Notes under the pieces: generated by a model | Told to the model about the DNA's origin: nothing | Databases searched by the model: none | What the model saw: only the letters and a program-made list of their open reading frames with translations | Position numbers and translations under genes: made by a program | Shown: positions 17,778 through 26,679 of the stretch, piece after piece | Layout of the letters: the number at the start of each line of letters is the position of its first letter | Position numbering within the stretch: position 1 is the stretch's first letter | Origin: CAIWHR01 sp963734575 | GTDB taxonomy: Bacteria; Pseudomonadota; Gammaproteobacteria; Burkholderiales; Casimicrobiaceae | NCBI GenBank assembly: GCA_963734575.1 | Contig: CAVTHT010000016.1 | Location: 62,001 to 126,000, forward strand | Direction of reading: 5' to 3' | Length of the DNA: 64,000 bases

Positions 17778-19238
17778 TCACCACGGCAGGGAGTACGTCT
17801 TGACGTTGGTGAAGCTCTTCATCGCCTCCTGCACGCCCTCCTTGTAGCCGAGGCCGGAATCCTTGATGCCGCCGAAGGGCGTCAGTTCCAGGCGGTAGCC
17901 CGGCACCTCGCGCACGTTGACGGTGCCCACGTGGAGGCCGGCGATGCAGCGGGTGATGTAGTCGAGGCGGTTGGTGCAGATGGCGGAGGAGAGCCCGTAC
18001 GCCGTCGAATTGGCGATGCGGATGGCGTCGTCGAGGTCGCGGAAGCGGATCACCGGCGACACCGGGCCGAAGGTCTCGAACTTGACGAGCGGCATGTCCG
18101 GCGTGACGTGATCGACGACGGTCGGCGAATACAGCGCGCCATTGCGCTTGTTGCCGTGCAGCAAGCGCGCCCCGAGCCCGACCGCTTCGTTCACGCGGGC
18201 TTCGAAGCTGCGCGCCGCGGCCTCGTCGATGACCGTGCCCATGTCCATCGACGGATCCATGGGATCGCCGTAGGTCCAGGCGCGGGTGCGGTCGAGGAGC
18301 CGCTCGACGAAGGCATCGGCCACCTTCTCGTGCACGAGCATGCGCTTCACGGCCGTGCAGCGCTGGCCGGAGTTCTTGTACGAACCGGCCGCGGCCAGGC
18401 TTGCCGCCTCGTCGAGGTCGGCGTCTTCCATCACGATGATCGGATCGTTGCCGCCGAGCTCCAGCACCTGGCGCTTGTAGACCGCCCGCGCGGCGATGTG
18501 CTTGCCGATCGGCACGCCGCCGGTGAACGTCACCAGATCGACGTCGGCATGGGTGAGGAGCTCGTCGGCGATCTCGCGCGGATCCCCGGTGACCACCGAG
18601 AACATCGCCGGCGGCAGCCCGGCCTCGTACAGGATGTCCGCCAGTGCGAGCGCCGACAGCGGCGTCTTCTCGGTGGGCTTCAGGACCATCCGGTTGTTCG
18701 TCGCGATCGACGGCGCGACCTTGTGCGCGACCTGGTTGAGCGGATGATTGAAGGGAGTGATCGCCGTGATCACGCCGAGCAGCGGCTCGCGCAGCGTGTA
18801 CACCTTGCGCGACTTGCCGTGCGGCGTGAGATCGCACGAGAACACCTGCCCGTCGTCGGTGAGGGCGGCGTTGCCGGCGAACACGAACACGTCGCAGGCA
18901 CGTCCCACCTCGTACAGCGAATCCTTCTTGCAGATGCCGCACTCCGCCGTGATGAGGTCCGAGAGCTCGTCCGTGCGGCTGCGGATGATCTCCGCCGTGC
19001 GCTGCAGGATGCGGGCACGGTCGAAGCGCGAGAGCGTCGCCTTGTACGCGCGGGCCGTGGTGATCGCGCGGCGGATGTCCTCGACCGACGCCCTGGGGAC
19101 CGTGCCGACGACCGCACCGGTGTAAGGATTGTGCACGTCGAGGCTGCGCTCGCCACCGACCAGCTCGCCCGCGATGCGCATCTTCTCGCGCAGGACGTGT
19201 CCCGCACGCAATCCCTTGAGCTCGGTCATCATGTTCAT
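17778..19238 (-). CDS. phnY: Phosphonoacetaldehyde dehydrogenase
   Basis: NAD(P)-dependent aldehyde dehydrogenase of 486 residues that oxidises phosphonoacetaldehyde to phosphonoacetate. The ALDH landmarks are present: ITPFNHPLNQVAHKVAPS, VTFTGGVPIGKHI, the general base in LELGGNDPIIV, the nucleophile in NSGQRCTAVKR and FETFGPVSPVI near the C-terminus. ATG 19238 starts the conserved N-terminus; the longer open frame upstream belongs to part of phnA. Its place between phnA (20-base gap) and pbfA, with phnW nearby, gives the substrate assignment, since the sequence alone would only say aldehyde dehydrogenase. Frame intact. Confidence 0.9.
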   Translation of the reverse strand: MNMMTELKGLRAGHVLREKMRIAGELVGGERSLDVHNPYTGAVVGTVPRASVEDIRRAITTARAYKATLSRFDRARILQRTAEIIRSRTDELSDLITAECGICKKDSLYEVGRACDVFVFAGNAALTDDGQVFSCDLTPHGKSRKVYTLREPLLGVITAITPFNHPLNQVAHKVAPSIATNNRMVLKPTEKTPLSALALADILYEAGLPPAMFSVVTGDPREIADELLTHADVDLVTFTGGVPIGKHIAARAVYKRQVLELGGNDPIIVMEDADLDEAASLAAAGSYKNSGQRCTAVKRMLVHEKVADAFVERLLDRTRAWTYGDPMDPSMDMGTVIDEAAARSFEARVNEAVGLGARLLHGNKRNGALYSPTVVDHVTPDMPLVKFETFGPVSPVIRFRDLDDAIRIANSTAYGLSSAICTNRLDYITRCIAGLHVGTVNVREVPGYRLELTPFGGIKDSGLGYKEGVQEAMKSFTNVKTYSLPW

Positions 19239-19258
19239 GGCAGGATCGTTCGCGTGCG

Positions 19259-20496
19259 CTATTGCAGGTAATTGAGGGCGAGGTCGAAGGCGTCGAAGTT
19301 GCGCCAGCGGCGTCCCTGCGGCAAGGATTTGCCGGGGCGGTTCGCGACGATCGGCACCTGCTGCTCGGAAACGCCGCCATGCGAGCGCAGCGGGGCGTCG
19401 AGCCCGCTCAGGTCGTGTCGGTCGCGACTCGTGCCGATCACCGACAGGCGCTCGGCGATCACCACGAGATCGCCCACGCGGTCGGGCGGGAGCTCGAACC
19501 GCGCGCAGGCCTCGGCGCGCGACAGCACGGCCTCGATGCCCGGCACGGCGGCGATCGCTGGCGACGCGCGGTCCGCTGGAACGGCATCGGACAGGTAGAC
19601 GGTCGCGAACGAGCCGAGCGCGCCGTGGTGCACGACGTACGGGTCCGTGATCGGCAGGATCACGCGCGTCGTTCCCGCCCCGTGGGCGCGGTCGAGCAGG
19701 TCCTGCAGGAAGACGATGTTCGGTCGCCCGAACGGCGTCGGTCTTGGCGTTCATGCCATGGTCGGCCGTCAGCACGATCACCGCGCCTTCGGCGTCGAGC
19801 GCGCGCAGGTAGCCGTCCATCATGGCGTAGAAGTCGTTCGCCGCATCCGTGCCGGGCGCCGCCTTGTGCTGCACGTAGTCGGTGGTGGAGAGATACATCA
19901 CGTCGGGCCGCTGGGCGCGCATCAGCCGCACGCCCGCCGCGAACACGAACTCCGAAAGCGCCGCACTGTAGACCGACGGCACTTCCATGCCGACCATGCG
20001 GGGCACGTCGCGCGATGCCGTGCGTCGCGAGCGTCGCCTCGTTCGCCTTCTCCGACGAGAAGCAGATGCCCGACAACCCATGGCCGAGCAGCGCACGCAG
20101 CTTGTCCTTGGCCGTCACGACGGCCACGCTCGCGCCGCGATCCGCCAGCGCGGCGAGCAGCGTTCCCGCGCGCAGGTACCGCGGATCGTTCATCATCACT
20201 TCGGCGCCCGCGTCGCGGTCCCAGAAGTAGTTGCCGCAGATGCCGTGGACGGAGGGCGGTGCGCCCGTGACGATCGACAGGTTGTTGGGATTGGTGAACG
20301 ACGGCACGACGCAATCGGCGGTGAGGCACATGCCCCGCTGGCGCAGCTCCGCGAGGTAGGGCGTGCATCCGGCGGCGATCGCCTGGTTGAGATACTCGGG
20401 CTCGCAGCCGTCGATGCACAGCACGACGACGGGCTGGCGGGGCAGGGCGTACGAGCGACCGTTGACGGTAACGCTTTCCTGGGACACGGGACTCAC
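19259..20496 (-). CDS. phnA: Phosphonoacetate hydrolase, two frameshifts
   Basis: Zinc-dependent alkaline-phosphatase-superfamily enzyme that splits phosphonoacetate into acetate and phosphate. Metal ligands and nucleophile are visible: CIDGCEPEYL (Asp), SFTNPNNLSIVTG (Thr nucleophile), STTDYVQHK (Asp/His) and TADHGMNAKTDA (Asp-His), with a C-terminal histidine in SHGGVSEQQVP. Two extra bases, near 20020-20030 and 19735-19742, split the gene into three frames; repaired it is about 411 residues, the normal size. The likely start is GTG 20496, overlapping the regulator's stop as GTGA, so regulator and enzyme are coupled. phnY follows after 20 bases. Confidence 0.9.
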
Positions 20497-21290
20497 CGGG
20501 CTTTCCTCGGTTTGCTGGCGCCGTTGCCGCCGGCGGCCTTCACCTTGTGCATGCGGTCCTGGCTCGCCATGACGTGATCGTGCAGCGCGCGGCCCGCACC
20601 CTCGCCATCGCCCGCGGCGATGCGCTCGACGATGTGGCGGTGCTCGCGCGTGGATACCGGCAGCGCACCGCCCTGCGCCAGCGTCGTGCGCCGGAAAAGC
20701 CGCAGCTCGTTGACGAGGCGGCGATAGGTCGTCAGGAGCTTCGCATTGCCGGCGAGCTCCACCAGACGATCGTGGAAGTCGAGGTTCGCCTGCAGAAAGG
20801 TATCGACGTCGTTGCGCGCCGCGGCGCGCTCCATGCGGTTCACGAGCGCGCGCAGCTCGCGCACGGCCTCCGCGCTCGCGGTCTCGGCCACGCGCCGGCC
20901 GACGAAGGCATCGAGCACCGCGCGCAGCTCGTAGATCTCGTCGGCTTCCTCGACCGGGATCTGCCGCACGTAGACGCCGCGGTTCTTCTCGAGCCGTACG
21001 AGTCCCGATTCCTCGAGGGCGCGGAAGGCCTCGCGCACCGGCCCGCGCGAGACGCCGAGGGACTCCGCGAGCGCAGCCTCGCTCAGCTTGCCGCCTGGGG
21101 CGAGGTCTCCGGTCAGGATCATGCGCTCGATCTCGCGCTGCACGAGCGTGGGGAGCGAATGCGACTGCAGCGCGGAGATCGACGGGCTCGCGCTCGGCGC
21201 GGGCTTCGCCGGCCGGGCGGACGCAGGGGCCGTGGCCGCGCGACGGGCGTTGCCGGCCGGCGCGAGCGGTGGCTTCAGCAGCTTGAGCAT
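20493..21290 (-). CDS. phnR: GntR-family (FCD) phosphonate-utilization regulator
   Basis: A 265-residue transcription factor with an Ala/Pro-rich N-terminal tail (to about residue 45), a winged helix-turn-helix (LVQREIERMILTGDLAPGGKLSEAALAESLGVSRGPVREAFRAL in outline, residues about 50-110) and an all-helical FCD ligand domain whose metal-binding Asp/His residues appear in LDFHDRLV and REHRHIVERI. ATG 21290 is preferred; the open frame upstream crosses the promoter region. It is the first gene of the minus-strand phosphonate run and divergent from the AEP importer, with a perfect palindrome between them. It probably senses AEP or a pathway intermediate. Confidence 0.87.
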   Translation of the reverse strand: MLKLLKPPLAPAGNARRAATAPASARPAKPAPSASPSISALQSHSLPTLVQREIERMILTGDLAPGGKLSEAALAESLGVSRGPVREAFRALEESGLVRLEKNRGVYVRQIPVEEADEIYELRAVLDAFVGRRVAETASAEAVRELRALVNRMERAAARNDVDTFLQANLDFHDRLVELAGNAKLLTTYRRLVNELRLFRRTTLAQGGALPVSTREHRHIVERIAAGDGEGAGRALHDHVMASQDRMHKVKAAGGNGASKPRKAR

Positions 21291-21316
21291 GTTGCGTATT
21301 GGACGGCGATGGCTGT

Positions 21317-21332
21317 AGATTGTCAACAATCT
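21317..21332. promoter_or_regulatory. Palindromic operator, probable GntR-family site
   Basis: AGATTGT-CA-ACAATCT is a perfect 7-bp inverted repeat with a 2-base centre. Its core TTGTCAACAA fits the TNGTN(0-3)ACNA pattern bound by FadR/FCD-type GntR regulators. It lies 27 bases before the regulator start and about 175 bases before the importer start, placed to control both directions. Confidence 0.65.
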
Positions 21333-21507
21333 GCAATCGCCGGCGCGGCCCCACAGCGTGGCGCTGCGACAGCGGAGCAGTCGGTTGCTGGGCCGTGAGG
21401 TGCGGCGTACGATTCCGGCCACTTCGATCCAGCGCGGCGCATTCACATGCGCGTCATGCACGACAACGAAGATCGCGTTTCCTGCATCCCACCCAAGGAG
21501 CGAGCCC

Positions 21508-22545
21508 ATGAAACGAACGTCCCACGTCTGGCAGCAGATGTTTGCCTGCCTCGGCGCTGCACTGGCCCTCGCGGTCGGCGATGCGTCGGCCCAGAAGACG
21601 CAGCTCACCGTGTACACCGCGCTGGAAACCGATCAGCTCAAGGCCTACCAGGAAGGCTTCAACAAGGTGAATCCGGACATCGAGCTCACCTGGGTGCGCG
21701 ATTCGACCGGCATCATCACGGCGAAGCTGCTTGCAGAGAAGGCCAACCCCAGGGCCGACGTCGTGATGGGCGTGGCGGCAACGAGCATGGCGATCTTCGA
21801 TGCGGAAGGCATGCTGGTGCCTTACGCACCCGCGGGGCTCGCGCGCATCGACCCGCGCTACCGCGATGCGAAGAATCCGCCGGCATGGGTCGGGATGGAC
21901 GTGTGGGGCGCGACGATCTGCTTCAACACGGTGGAAGCGCAGAAGCGCAACATCCCGAAGCCCGAGACGTGGAAGGACCTCACGAAGCCGGCCTACAAGG
22001 GACAGATCGTGATGCCGCATCCGGCGTCGTCCGGCACGGGCTTCTTCGACGTGACGGCGTGGCTGCAGCTCTACGGCGAGCAGGAAGGCTGGAAGTTCAT
22101 GGACGGCCTGCACGAGAACATCGCGCAGTACATGCACTCCGGCTCGCGCCCGTGCGCGGCGGCGGCCAACGGCGAATACGTCGTCGGCATCTCGTTCGAG
22201 TATCGCGCCAACCGCGAGAAGGCGCAGGGCAAGCCGATCGATCTCGTGTTCCCGAAAGAAGGCCTGGGCTGGGACCTCGAAGCGAGCGGCATCCACAAGG
22301 GCACGAAGAACATGGCGGCCGCGCAGAAGCTGATGGACTGGCTGGCCTCCGACGCCGCAATGGCGCTGTACGCCAAGAACTTCGCGATCGTGGCGGTGCC
22401 GAGCCAGTCGCAGCCGCTGCCCAACGTCCCGGCGAACTACAGCTCCATGCTGGCGAAGAACGATTTCATGTGGGCGGCCAAGAACCGCGACAAGATTCTC
22501 GCGGAATGGAGCAAGCGCTACGAGTCCAAGGCGGCGCCCAAGTAG
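21508..22545 (+). CDS. aepX: 2-aminoethylphosphonate ABC transporter, periplasmic binding protein
   Basis: Periplasmic solute receptor of 345 residues in the iron/thiamine/phosphonate-type family (extracellular binding protein family 1). It has a signal peptide ending near GDASAQ, then LTVYTALETDQLKAYQEGF and WVRDSTGIITAKLLAEK, YKGQIVMPHPASSGTGFFD and YMHSGSRPCAAAANGEYVVGISFEY. The last two segments line the ligand pocket in this family. AAGGAG precedes ATG 21508 by about 9 bases. It is divergent from the regulator and starts the importer operon; the ATPase ATG follows its stop directly. AEP specificity is inferred from the cluster and family resemblance. Confidence 0.88.
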   Translation: MKRTSHVWQQMFACLGAALALAVGDASAQKTQLTVYTALETDQLKAYQEGFNKVNPDIELTWVRDSTGIITAKLLAEKANPRADVVMGVAATSMAIFDAEGMLVPYAPAGLARIDPRYRDAKNPPAWVGMDVWGATICFNTVEAQKRNIPKPETWKDLTKPAYKGQIVMPHPASSGTGFFDVTAWLQLYGEQEGWKFMDGLHENIAQYMHSGSRPCAAAANGEYVVGISFEYRANREKAQGKPIDLVFPKEGLGWDLEASGIHKGTKNMAAAQKLMDWLASDAAMALYAKNFAIVAVPSQSQPLPNVPANYSSMLAKNDFMWAAKNRDKILAEWSKRYESKAAPK

Positions 22546-23706
22546 ATGGCATCACCCGTTCCCGCCGCCGCTTCGCACGCGCGCCTCGAGGTTGCCGCGG
22601 GCGTGGCGGCGCGCGGCGCAACGGCAGACACCACCAAGGCGGCACTGGCGCTGCATGCCGTGCACAAGCGCTTCGGCACGTTCGTCGCGTTGCGTTCGGT
22701 GGACCTCGCGATCCAGCCGGGGGAGCTCGTCTGCTTCCTCGGTCCCTCGGGATGCGGCAAGACCACGCTGCTGCGGATCATCGCCGGGCTCGAGCGGCAG
22801 ACGAGCGGCGAGGTGATCCAGAACGGGCGCGACGTGTCGAACGCGCCCCCCGCGGCGCGCGACTACGGCATCGTGTTCCAGTCGTACGCGCTGTTCCCCA
22901 ACCTGACCGTGCGCGACAACGTCGCGTATGGCCTCGTCAATCGCCGCGCCGGGCGGCACGCCATCGCGGCGCGCGTGAAGGAGCTGCTTGCGCTGGTCGG
23001 CCTGCCCGACGCCGGCCCGAAATATCCGAGCCAGCTCTCCGGCGGCCAGCAGCAGCGGATCGCGCTCGCGCGCGCGCTCGCGACCTCGCCGTCGCTGCTG
23101 CTGCTCGACGAGCCGCTGTCCGCGCTCGATGCCAAGGAGCGCGAGCGCCTGCGCGGCGAGATCCGCCAGCTCCAGCGGCGCCTCGGCGTCACCACCGTCA
23201 TGGTCACGCACGACCAGGAAGAGGCGCTGTCGATGTCCGATCGCGTCGTCGTGATGAATCATGGCGGCATCGAACAGGTCGGCACGCCGCTCGAGGTCTA
23301 CGAGCGCCCCGCGTCGCCCTTCGTGGCCGATTTCCTCGGCAAGGTCAACGTTCTCCGCGCGACGTGTCTCGGCGGCGGTCGCTATCGCGTGGGCCAGTGC
23401 GAGCTCACGACGACGGCAGACGGCGTCGCGGCAGGGGAGAGCGTGCGCCTCTACCTGCGGCCGGAAGATCGCATCCTCGCGGATTCGGGTCCGCTCGAAA
23501 GCCGGCCGAACCATCTCAGCGGCCGCGTCGTGCACCTCGACTTCCATGGCACCTACTGCCTCGCCAACCTCGAGGTCGATGGCTTCGACGGCCAGTGCAT
23601 GCTGCTCTACTGCTCGCTCAATCAGGCGCTGGAGCTCGGCGTCCGCGAGGGCGCGACGCTGCCCTTCGCCGTGCGTGGCGAGCGCGTGCGCGTGTTCGCG
23701 GGCTGA
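22546..23706 (+). CDS. aepV: 2-aminoethylphosphonate ABC transporter, ATP-binding protein
   Basis: A 386-residue importer ATPase. It shows Walker A LGPSGCGKTTLLR, Q-loop FQSYALFPN, signature LSGGQQQRIALARAL, Walker B LLLLDEPLSALDA and H-loop MVTHDQEEA. A C-terminal TOBE-like domain follows (about residues 290-386), as in the phosphonate/Fe3+ subfamily. ATG 22546 comes straight after the aepX stop; a start somewhat further in is possible because the first 35 residues are poorly conserved Ala-rich sequence. It powers uptake together with the fused permease that follows. Confidence 0.9.
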   Translation: MASPVPAAASHARLEVAAGVAARGATADTTKAALALHAVHKRFGTFVALRSVDLAIQPGELVCFLGPSGCGKTTLLRIIAGLERQTSGEVIQNGRDVSNAPPAARDYGIVFQSYALFPNLTVRDNVAYGLVNRRAGRHAIAARVKELLALVGLPDAGPKYPSQLSGGQQQRIALARALATSPSLLLLDEPLSALDAKERERLRGEIRQLQRRLGVTTVMVTHDQEEALSMSDRVVVMNHGGIEQVGTPLEVYERPASPFVADFLGKVNVLRATCLGGGRYRVGQCELTTTADGVAAGESVRLYLRPEDRILADSGPLESRPNHLSGRVVHLDFHGTYCLANLEVDGFDGQCMLLYCSLNQALELGVREGATLPFAVRGERVRVFAG

Positions 23707-23751
23707 CGGGGTCTTCATGCCGCGCAACCACGCGCGCAGCGACGGGTCGCG

Positions 23752-25470
23752 TTGAGCACGCTCGCCACCCGCTTGCCGGCACGCCGCACGCGCGGCCTGC
23801 GCGAGGCCATCGCCGCGCGCGGCGGCCTCGTGCTGCTGTGCGCCGCGCTCTTCGTCTTCCTCACGGTGCCGCTGGCGACGCTCTTCATCCGCAGCGTCGA
23901 GGACCGCGACGGCACCTTCGTCGGTCTCGTCAACTTCGTTCGCTATTTCGACTCGGCTGCGCTCGCACTGTCGGCACAGCACACGGTGGTGTTCGCGCTC
24001 TGGACGACCGCGCTGACGGTACCGCTCGCGTTCGTCTTCGCCTATGCCATCCAGCGGAGCTGCATTCCGTGCAAGGGGCTGTGGCGCAACATCGCTCTGA
24101 TCCCGATCCTCGCGCCGTCGCTGCTCGCGGCGATCTCCTTCATCTATCTCCTGGGCAACCAGGGCTGGCTCAGGGGCGCGCTCGGCTGGTTCGGCCTCTC
24201 GACGATCTACGGCCTGCCGGGCATGGTGCTCGCGATGACGTTCGCGTCCTTTCCCCATGCGGTCATGATCCTGCTCGCGTCGCTGGCCCTCGCCGACGCG
24301 CGCCTGTACGAGGCCGCGGACGCGCTGGGCACGAGCGCGTGGCGGCGATTCTGGACGGTCACGCTGCCGGGCGCGCGCTACGGCCTCATCTCCGCCACGA
24401 TGGTGGTGTTCACGATGGCGGTGTCGGAGTTCGGCGTGCCGAAGGTCATCGGCGGCAACTACAACGTGCTCGCGATCGACATCTACAAGCAGGTGGTCGG
24501 GCAGCAGAATTTCCAGATGGGCGCCGTCGTCGGGCTGCTGCTGCTGTTGCCGGCGGTGGCCGCCTTCCTCATCGACATGATCGTCCGGCGGCGCCAGCAG
24601 GCGCTCGTGAGCGCCCGCAGCATTCCCTACAGCCCGGCGCGATCGGCCGGACGCGACGGCGTGCTGCTCGCTTTCGTGCTGCTGATCTCGGCCGCGATGC
24701 TGCTGGTCATCGGCATGGCGGTGTTCGCGTCCTTCGTGAAGGTGTGGCCGTACAACCTGTCCTTCACGCTCAACCACTACACCTACGGCTTCGAGGAGGC
24801 GGGCGTGGACCACGCGTACCGCAACAGCCTCGCCATGGCCGGATGGTGCGCGGTGCTCGGCGCCGGCATCAGCTTCGCCGGCGCGTACTGGCTCGAGAAA
24901 ACGCGCGGCGCCGATCTGCTGCGCCCGGTGATCCGGCTCCAGGCGATGCTTCCGATGGCCGTGCCCGGTCTCGTTCTCGGCATCGGCTACATCCTGTTCT
25001 TCAACCATCCCGCGAACCCGCTCAACGTGCTCTACGGCACGATGACGATCCTGGTCGCGTCGACGATCATCCACTACTACGCATCGAGCCATCTGACCGC
25101 GGTGACTGCGCTCAAGCAGCTCGACAACGAGTTCGAGTCGGTGTCGGCGTCGCTCAAGGTCCCGTTCTACCGCACCTTCCTGCGCGTGACGGTGCCCGTG
25201 TGCCTGCCGTCGCTCGTGGATATCGCCCGCTACTACTTCGTCAACGCGATGACGACGATCTCGGCGGTCGTATTCCTCTACTCGCCGAAGACGATGCTGG
25301 CGTCGATTTCCATCGTGCAGCTCGACGAGGCCGGCGCGATGGGCTCGGCCGCGGCGATGGCGACGCTGATCGTCGTGACCTCGGCGGTGATCACCGTGCT
25401 CTCCCTTGCCATCGAGGGCCTCGTCCTGCGCCGTACCCAGGCGTGGCGGATCGTGTCCCGCGCGGTATAG
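23752..25470 (+). CDS. aepW: 2-aminoethylphosphonate ABC transporter, fused permease
   Basis: A 572-residue inner-membrane protein carrying two binding-protein-dependent transport domains in one chain, about 12 helices. Each half ends in the EAA-type loop: EAADALGTSAWRRFWTVTLP in the first and EFESVSASLKVPFYRTFLRV in the second. Fused permeases of this type are usual in the PhnU2/AepW group. No ATG fits; TTG 23752 is the most likely start, 45 bases after the ATPase stop, though no strong ribosome site is seen. phnW follows 25 bases downstream. Confidence 0.88.
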   Translation: MSTLATRLPARRTRGLREAIAARGGLVLLCAALFVFLTVPLATLFIRSVEDRDGTFVGLVNFVRYFDSAALALSAQHTVVFALWTTALTVPLAFVFAYAIQRSCIPCKGLWRNIALIPILAPSLLAAISFIYLLGNQGWLRGALGWFGLSTIYGLPGMVLAMTFASFPHAVMILLASLALADARLYEAADALGTSAWRRFWTVTLPGARYGLISATMVVFTMAVSEFGVPKVIGGNYNVLAIDIYKQVVGQQNFQMGAVVGLLLLLPAVAAFLIDMIVRRRQQALVSARSIPYSPARSAGRDGVLLAFVLLISAAMLLVIGMAVFASFVKVWPYNLSFTLNHYTYGFEEAGVDHAYRNSLAMAGWCAVLGAGISFAGAYWLEKTRGADLLRPVIRLQAMLPMAVPGLVLGIGYILFFNHPANPLNVLYGTMTILVASTIIHYYASSHLTAVTALKQLDNEFESVSASLKVPFYRTFLRVTVPVCLPSLVDIARYYFVNAMTTISAVVFLYSPKTMLASISIVQLDEAGAMGSAAAMATLIVVTSAVITVLSLAIEGLVLRRTQAWRIVSRAV

Positions 25471-25495
25471 CCCTGACGCACTCCAAGGAGCTGTC

Positions 25496-26647
25496 ATGAG
25501 TCTTTTCTCCCGCGATCCCATCCTGCTCACGCCCGGGCCGCTCACGACTTCGCTCGCCACCAAGACCGCGATGCTGCGCGACTGGGGCTCCTGGGACAGC
25601 GCCTTCAATGCCGTGACGGCCGCCGTGCGCCGCAAGGCCCTCGATATCGTGCACGCGCAGGGCACTCACGAATGCGTGCCTTTGCAGGGCAGCGGCACCT
25701 TCGCGGTGGAGGCGGCGATCAACACGCTGGTGCCGCGCGGCAGCGGGCACGTGCTGGTGCTCATCAACGGCGCGTACGGCACGCGCATGGCGAAGCTCAC
25801 GCGGATGATGGGTCGCAAGGTCACGGAATTCCAGACGGCGGAGGACGTGCCCACCACGCCGCAGGACGTCGACCGCCTGCTGAGCGCGGATCGCAGCATC
25901 ACGCATGTCGGACTCATCCATTGCGAGACCTCGACCGGCATCCTCAATCCGCTGCCGGAGATCGCCGCGGTCGTGCAGCGCCATGGCAGGAGTCTCATCG
26001 TCGATGCCATGAGCTCCTTCGCGGCGCTGCCCATCGACGCGCGCACCACGCACTTCGATGCGCTCATCGCGGCATCCGGCAAGTGCGTCGAAGGCCCGCC
26101 CGGCATGGGTCTCGTGTTCGTCCGCCGCAGCGTGCTGGAGCAATGCGCCGGCAACTGCACGTCGCTCGCGATGGACCTGCACGACCAGTGGACGTACATG
26201 GAGAAGACGACGCAATGGCGGTTCACGCCGCCGACGCACGTGGTCGTCGCCTTCGATGCCGCGCTCGACCAGCTCATCGCCGAAGGCGGGCAGCCGGCGC
26301 GTCTCGCGCGCTACACGCGCAACTGCGAAACGCTCATCCAGGGAATGCGCGAGCTTGGCTTCCGCTCCTTCCTGCCCGCCGCAATTCAGGCGCCGATCAT
26401 CGTCACGTTCCACGCACCGCCCGATCCGGCGTACGCCTTCAAGGCCTTCTACGACCGCGTGCGGGAGAAGGGCTTCATCCTCTACCCGGGCAAGCTCACG
26501 CAGGTGGAGACGTTTCGCGTCGGCTGCATCGGCGCGATCGGTCCGGACGAGATGCGGCATGCGGTCAACGCCATCCGCGACACGCTGCAGGAGATGGGCA
26601 TCCGGCACGTCCGGCCGGCGGAGAGTGCGGCGCGCGCCGTTGCGTGA
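25496..26647 (+). CDS. phnW: 2-aminoethylphosphonate--pyruvate transaminase
   Basis: PLP enzyme of 383 residues that transfers the amino group of AEP to pyruvate, giving phosphonoacetaldehyde and alanine, the first step of the pathway completed by PhnY and PhnA. The N-terminus LLTPGPLTTSLATKTAM and the segments QGSGTFAVEAAI, HCETSTGILNPL, VDAMSSFAALPID and AASGKCVEGPPGMG are typical; the PLP lysine is K196. AAGGAG lies 7 bases before ATG 25496. It is the last gene of the importer operon and ends in a likely hairpin terminator. Confidence 0.94.
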   Translation: MSLFSRDPILLTPGPLTTSLATKTAMLRDWGSWDSAFNAVTAAVRRKALDIVHAQGTHECVPLQGSGTFAVEAAINTLVPRGSGHVLVLINGAYGTRMAKLTRMMGRKVTEFQTAEDVPTTPQDVDRLLSADRSITHVGLIHCETSTGILNPLPEIAAVVQRHGRSLIVDAMSSFAALPIDARTTHFDALIAASGKCVEGPPGMGLVFVRRSVLEQCAGNCTSLAMDLHDQWTYMEKTTQWRFTPPTHVVVAFDAALDQLIAEGGQPARLARYTRNCETLIQGMRELGFRSFLPAAIQAPIIVTFHAPPDPAYAFKAFYDRVREKGFILYPGKLTQVETFRVGCIGAIGPDEMRHAVNAIRDTLQEMGIRHVRPAESAARAVA

Positions 26648-26650
26648 ACG

Positions 26651-26668
26651 GGGCGCCTGAAGGCGCCC
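26651..26668. terminator. Bidirectional hairpin between phnW and the Nudix gene
   Basis: GGGCGCC-TGAA-GGCGCCC is a perfect 7-bp stem with a tetraloop, 3 bases after the phnW stop and 11 bases before the end of the convergent Nudix gene. There is no T tract, so it may act as a weak intrinsic terminator or 3' stabiliser. Confidence 0.55.
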
Positions 26669-26679
26669 TGCTGCAGCAG

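Noticed and set aside
21447..25499. A plus-strand open frame of about 1,350 codons over the AEP importer genes.
   Set aside because: It is low-complexity Arg/Ala/Gly sequence out of frame with three well-supported transporter genes.
16336..26647. C-P lyase (phnGHIJKLM) genes within the phosphonate region.
   Set aside because: None of the frames shows PhnJ-type cysteines or other C-P lyase subunits; the pathway here is hydrolytic.
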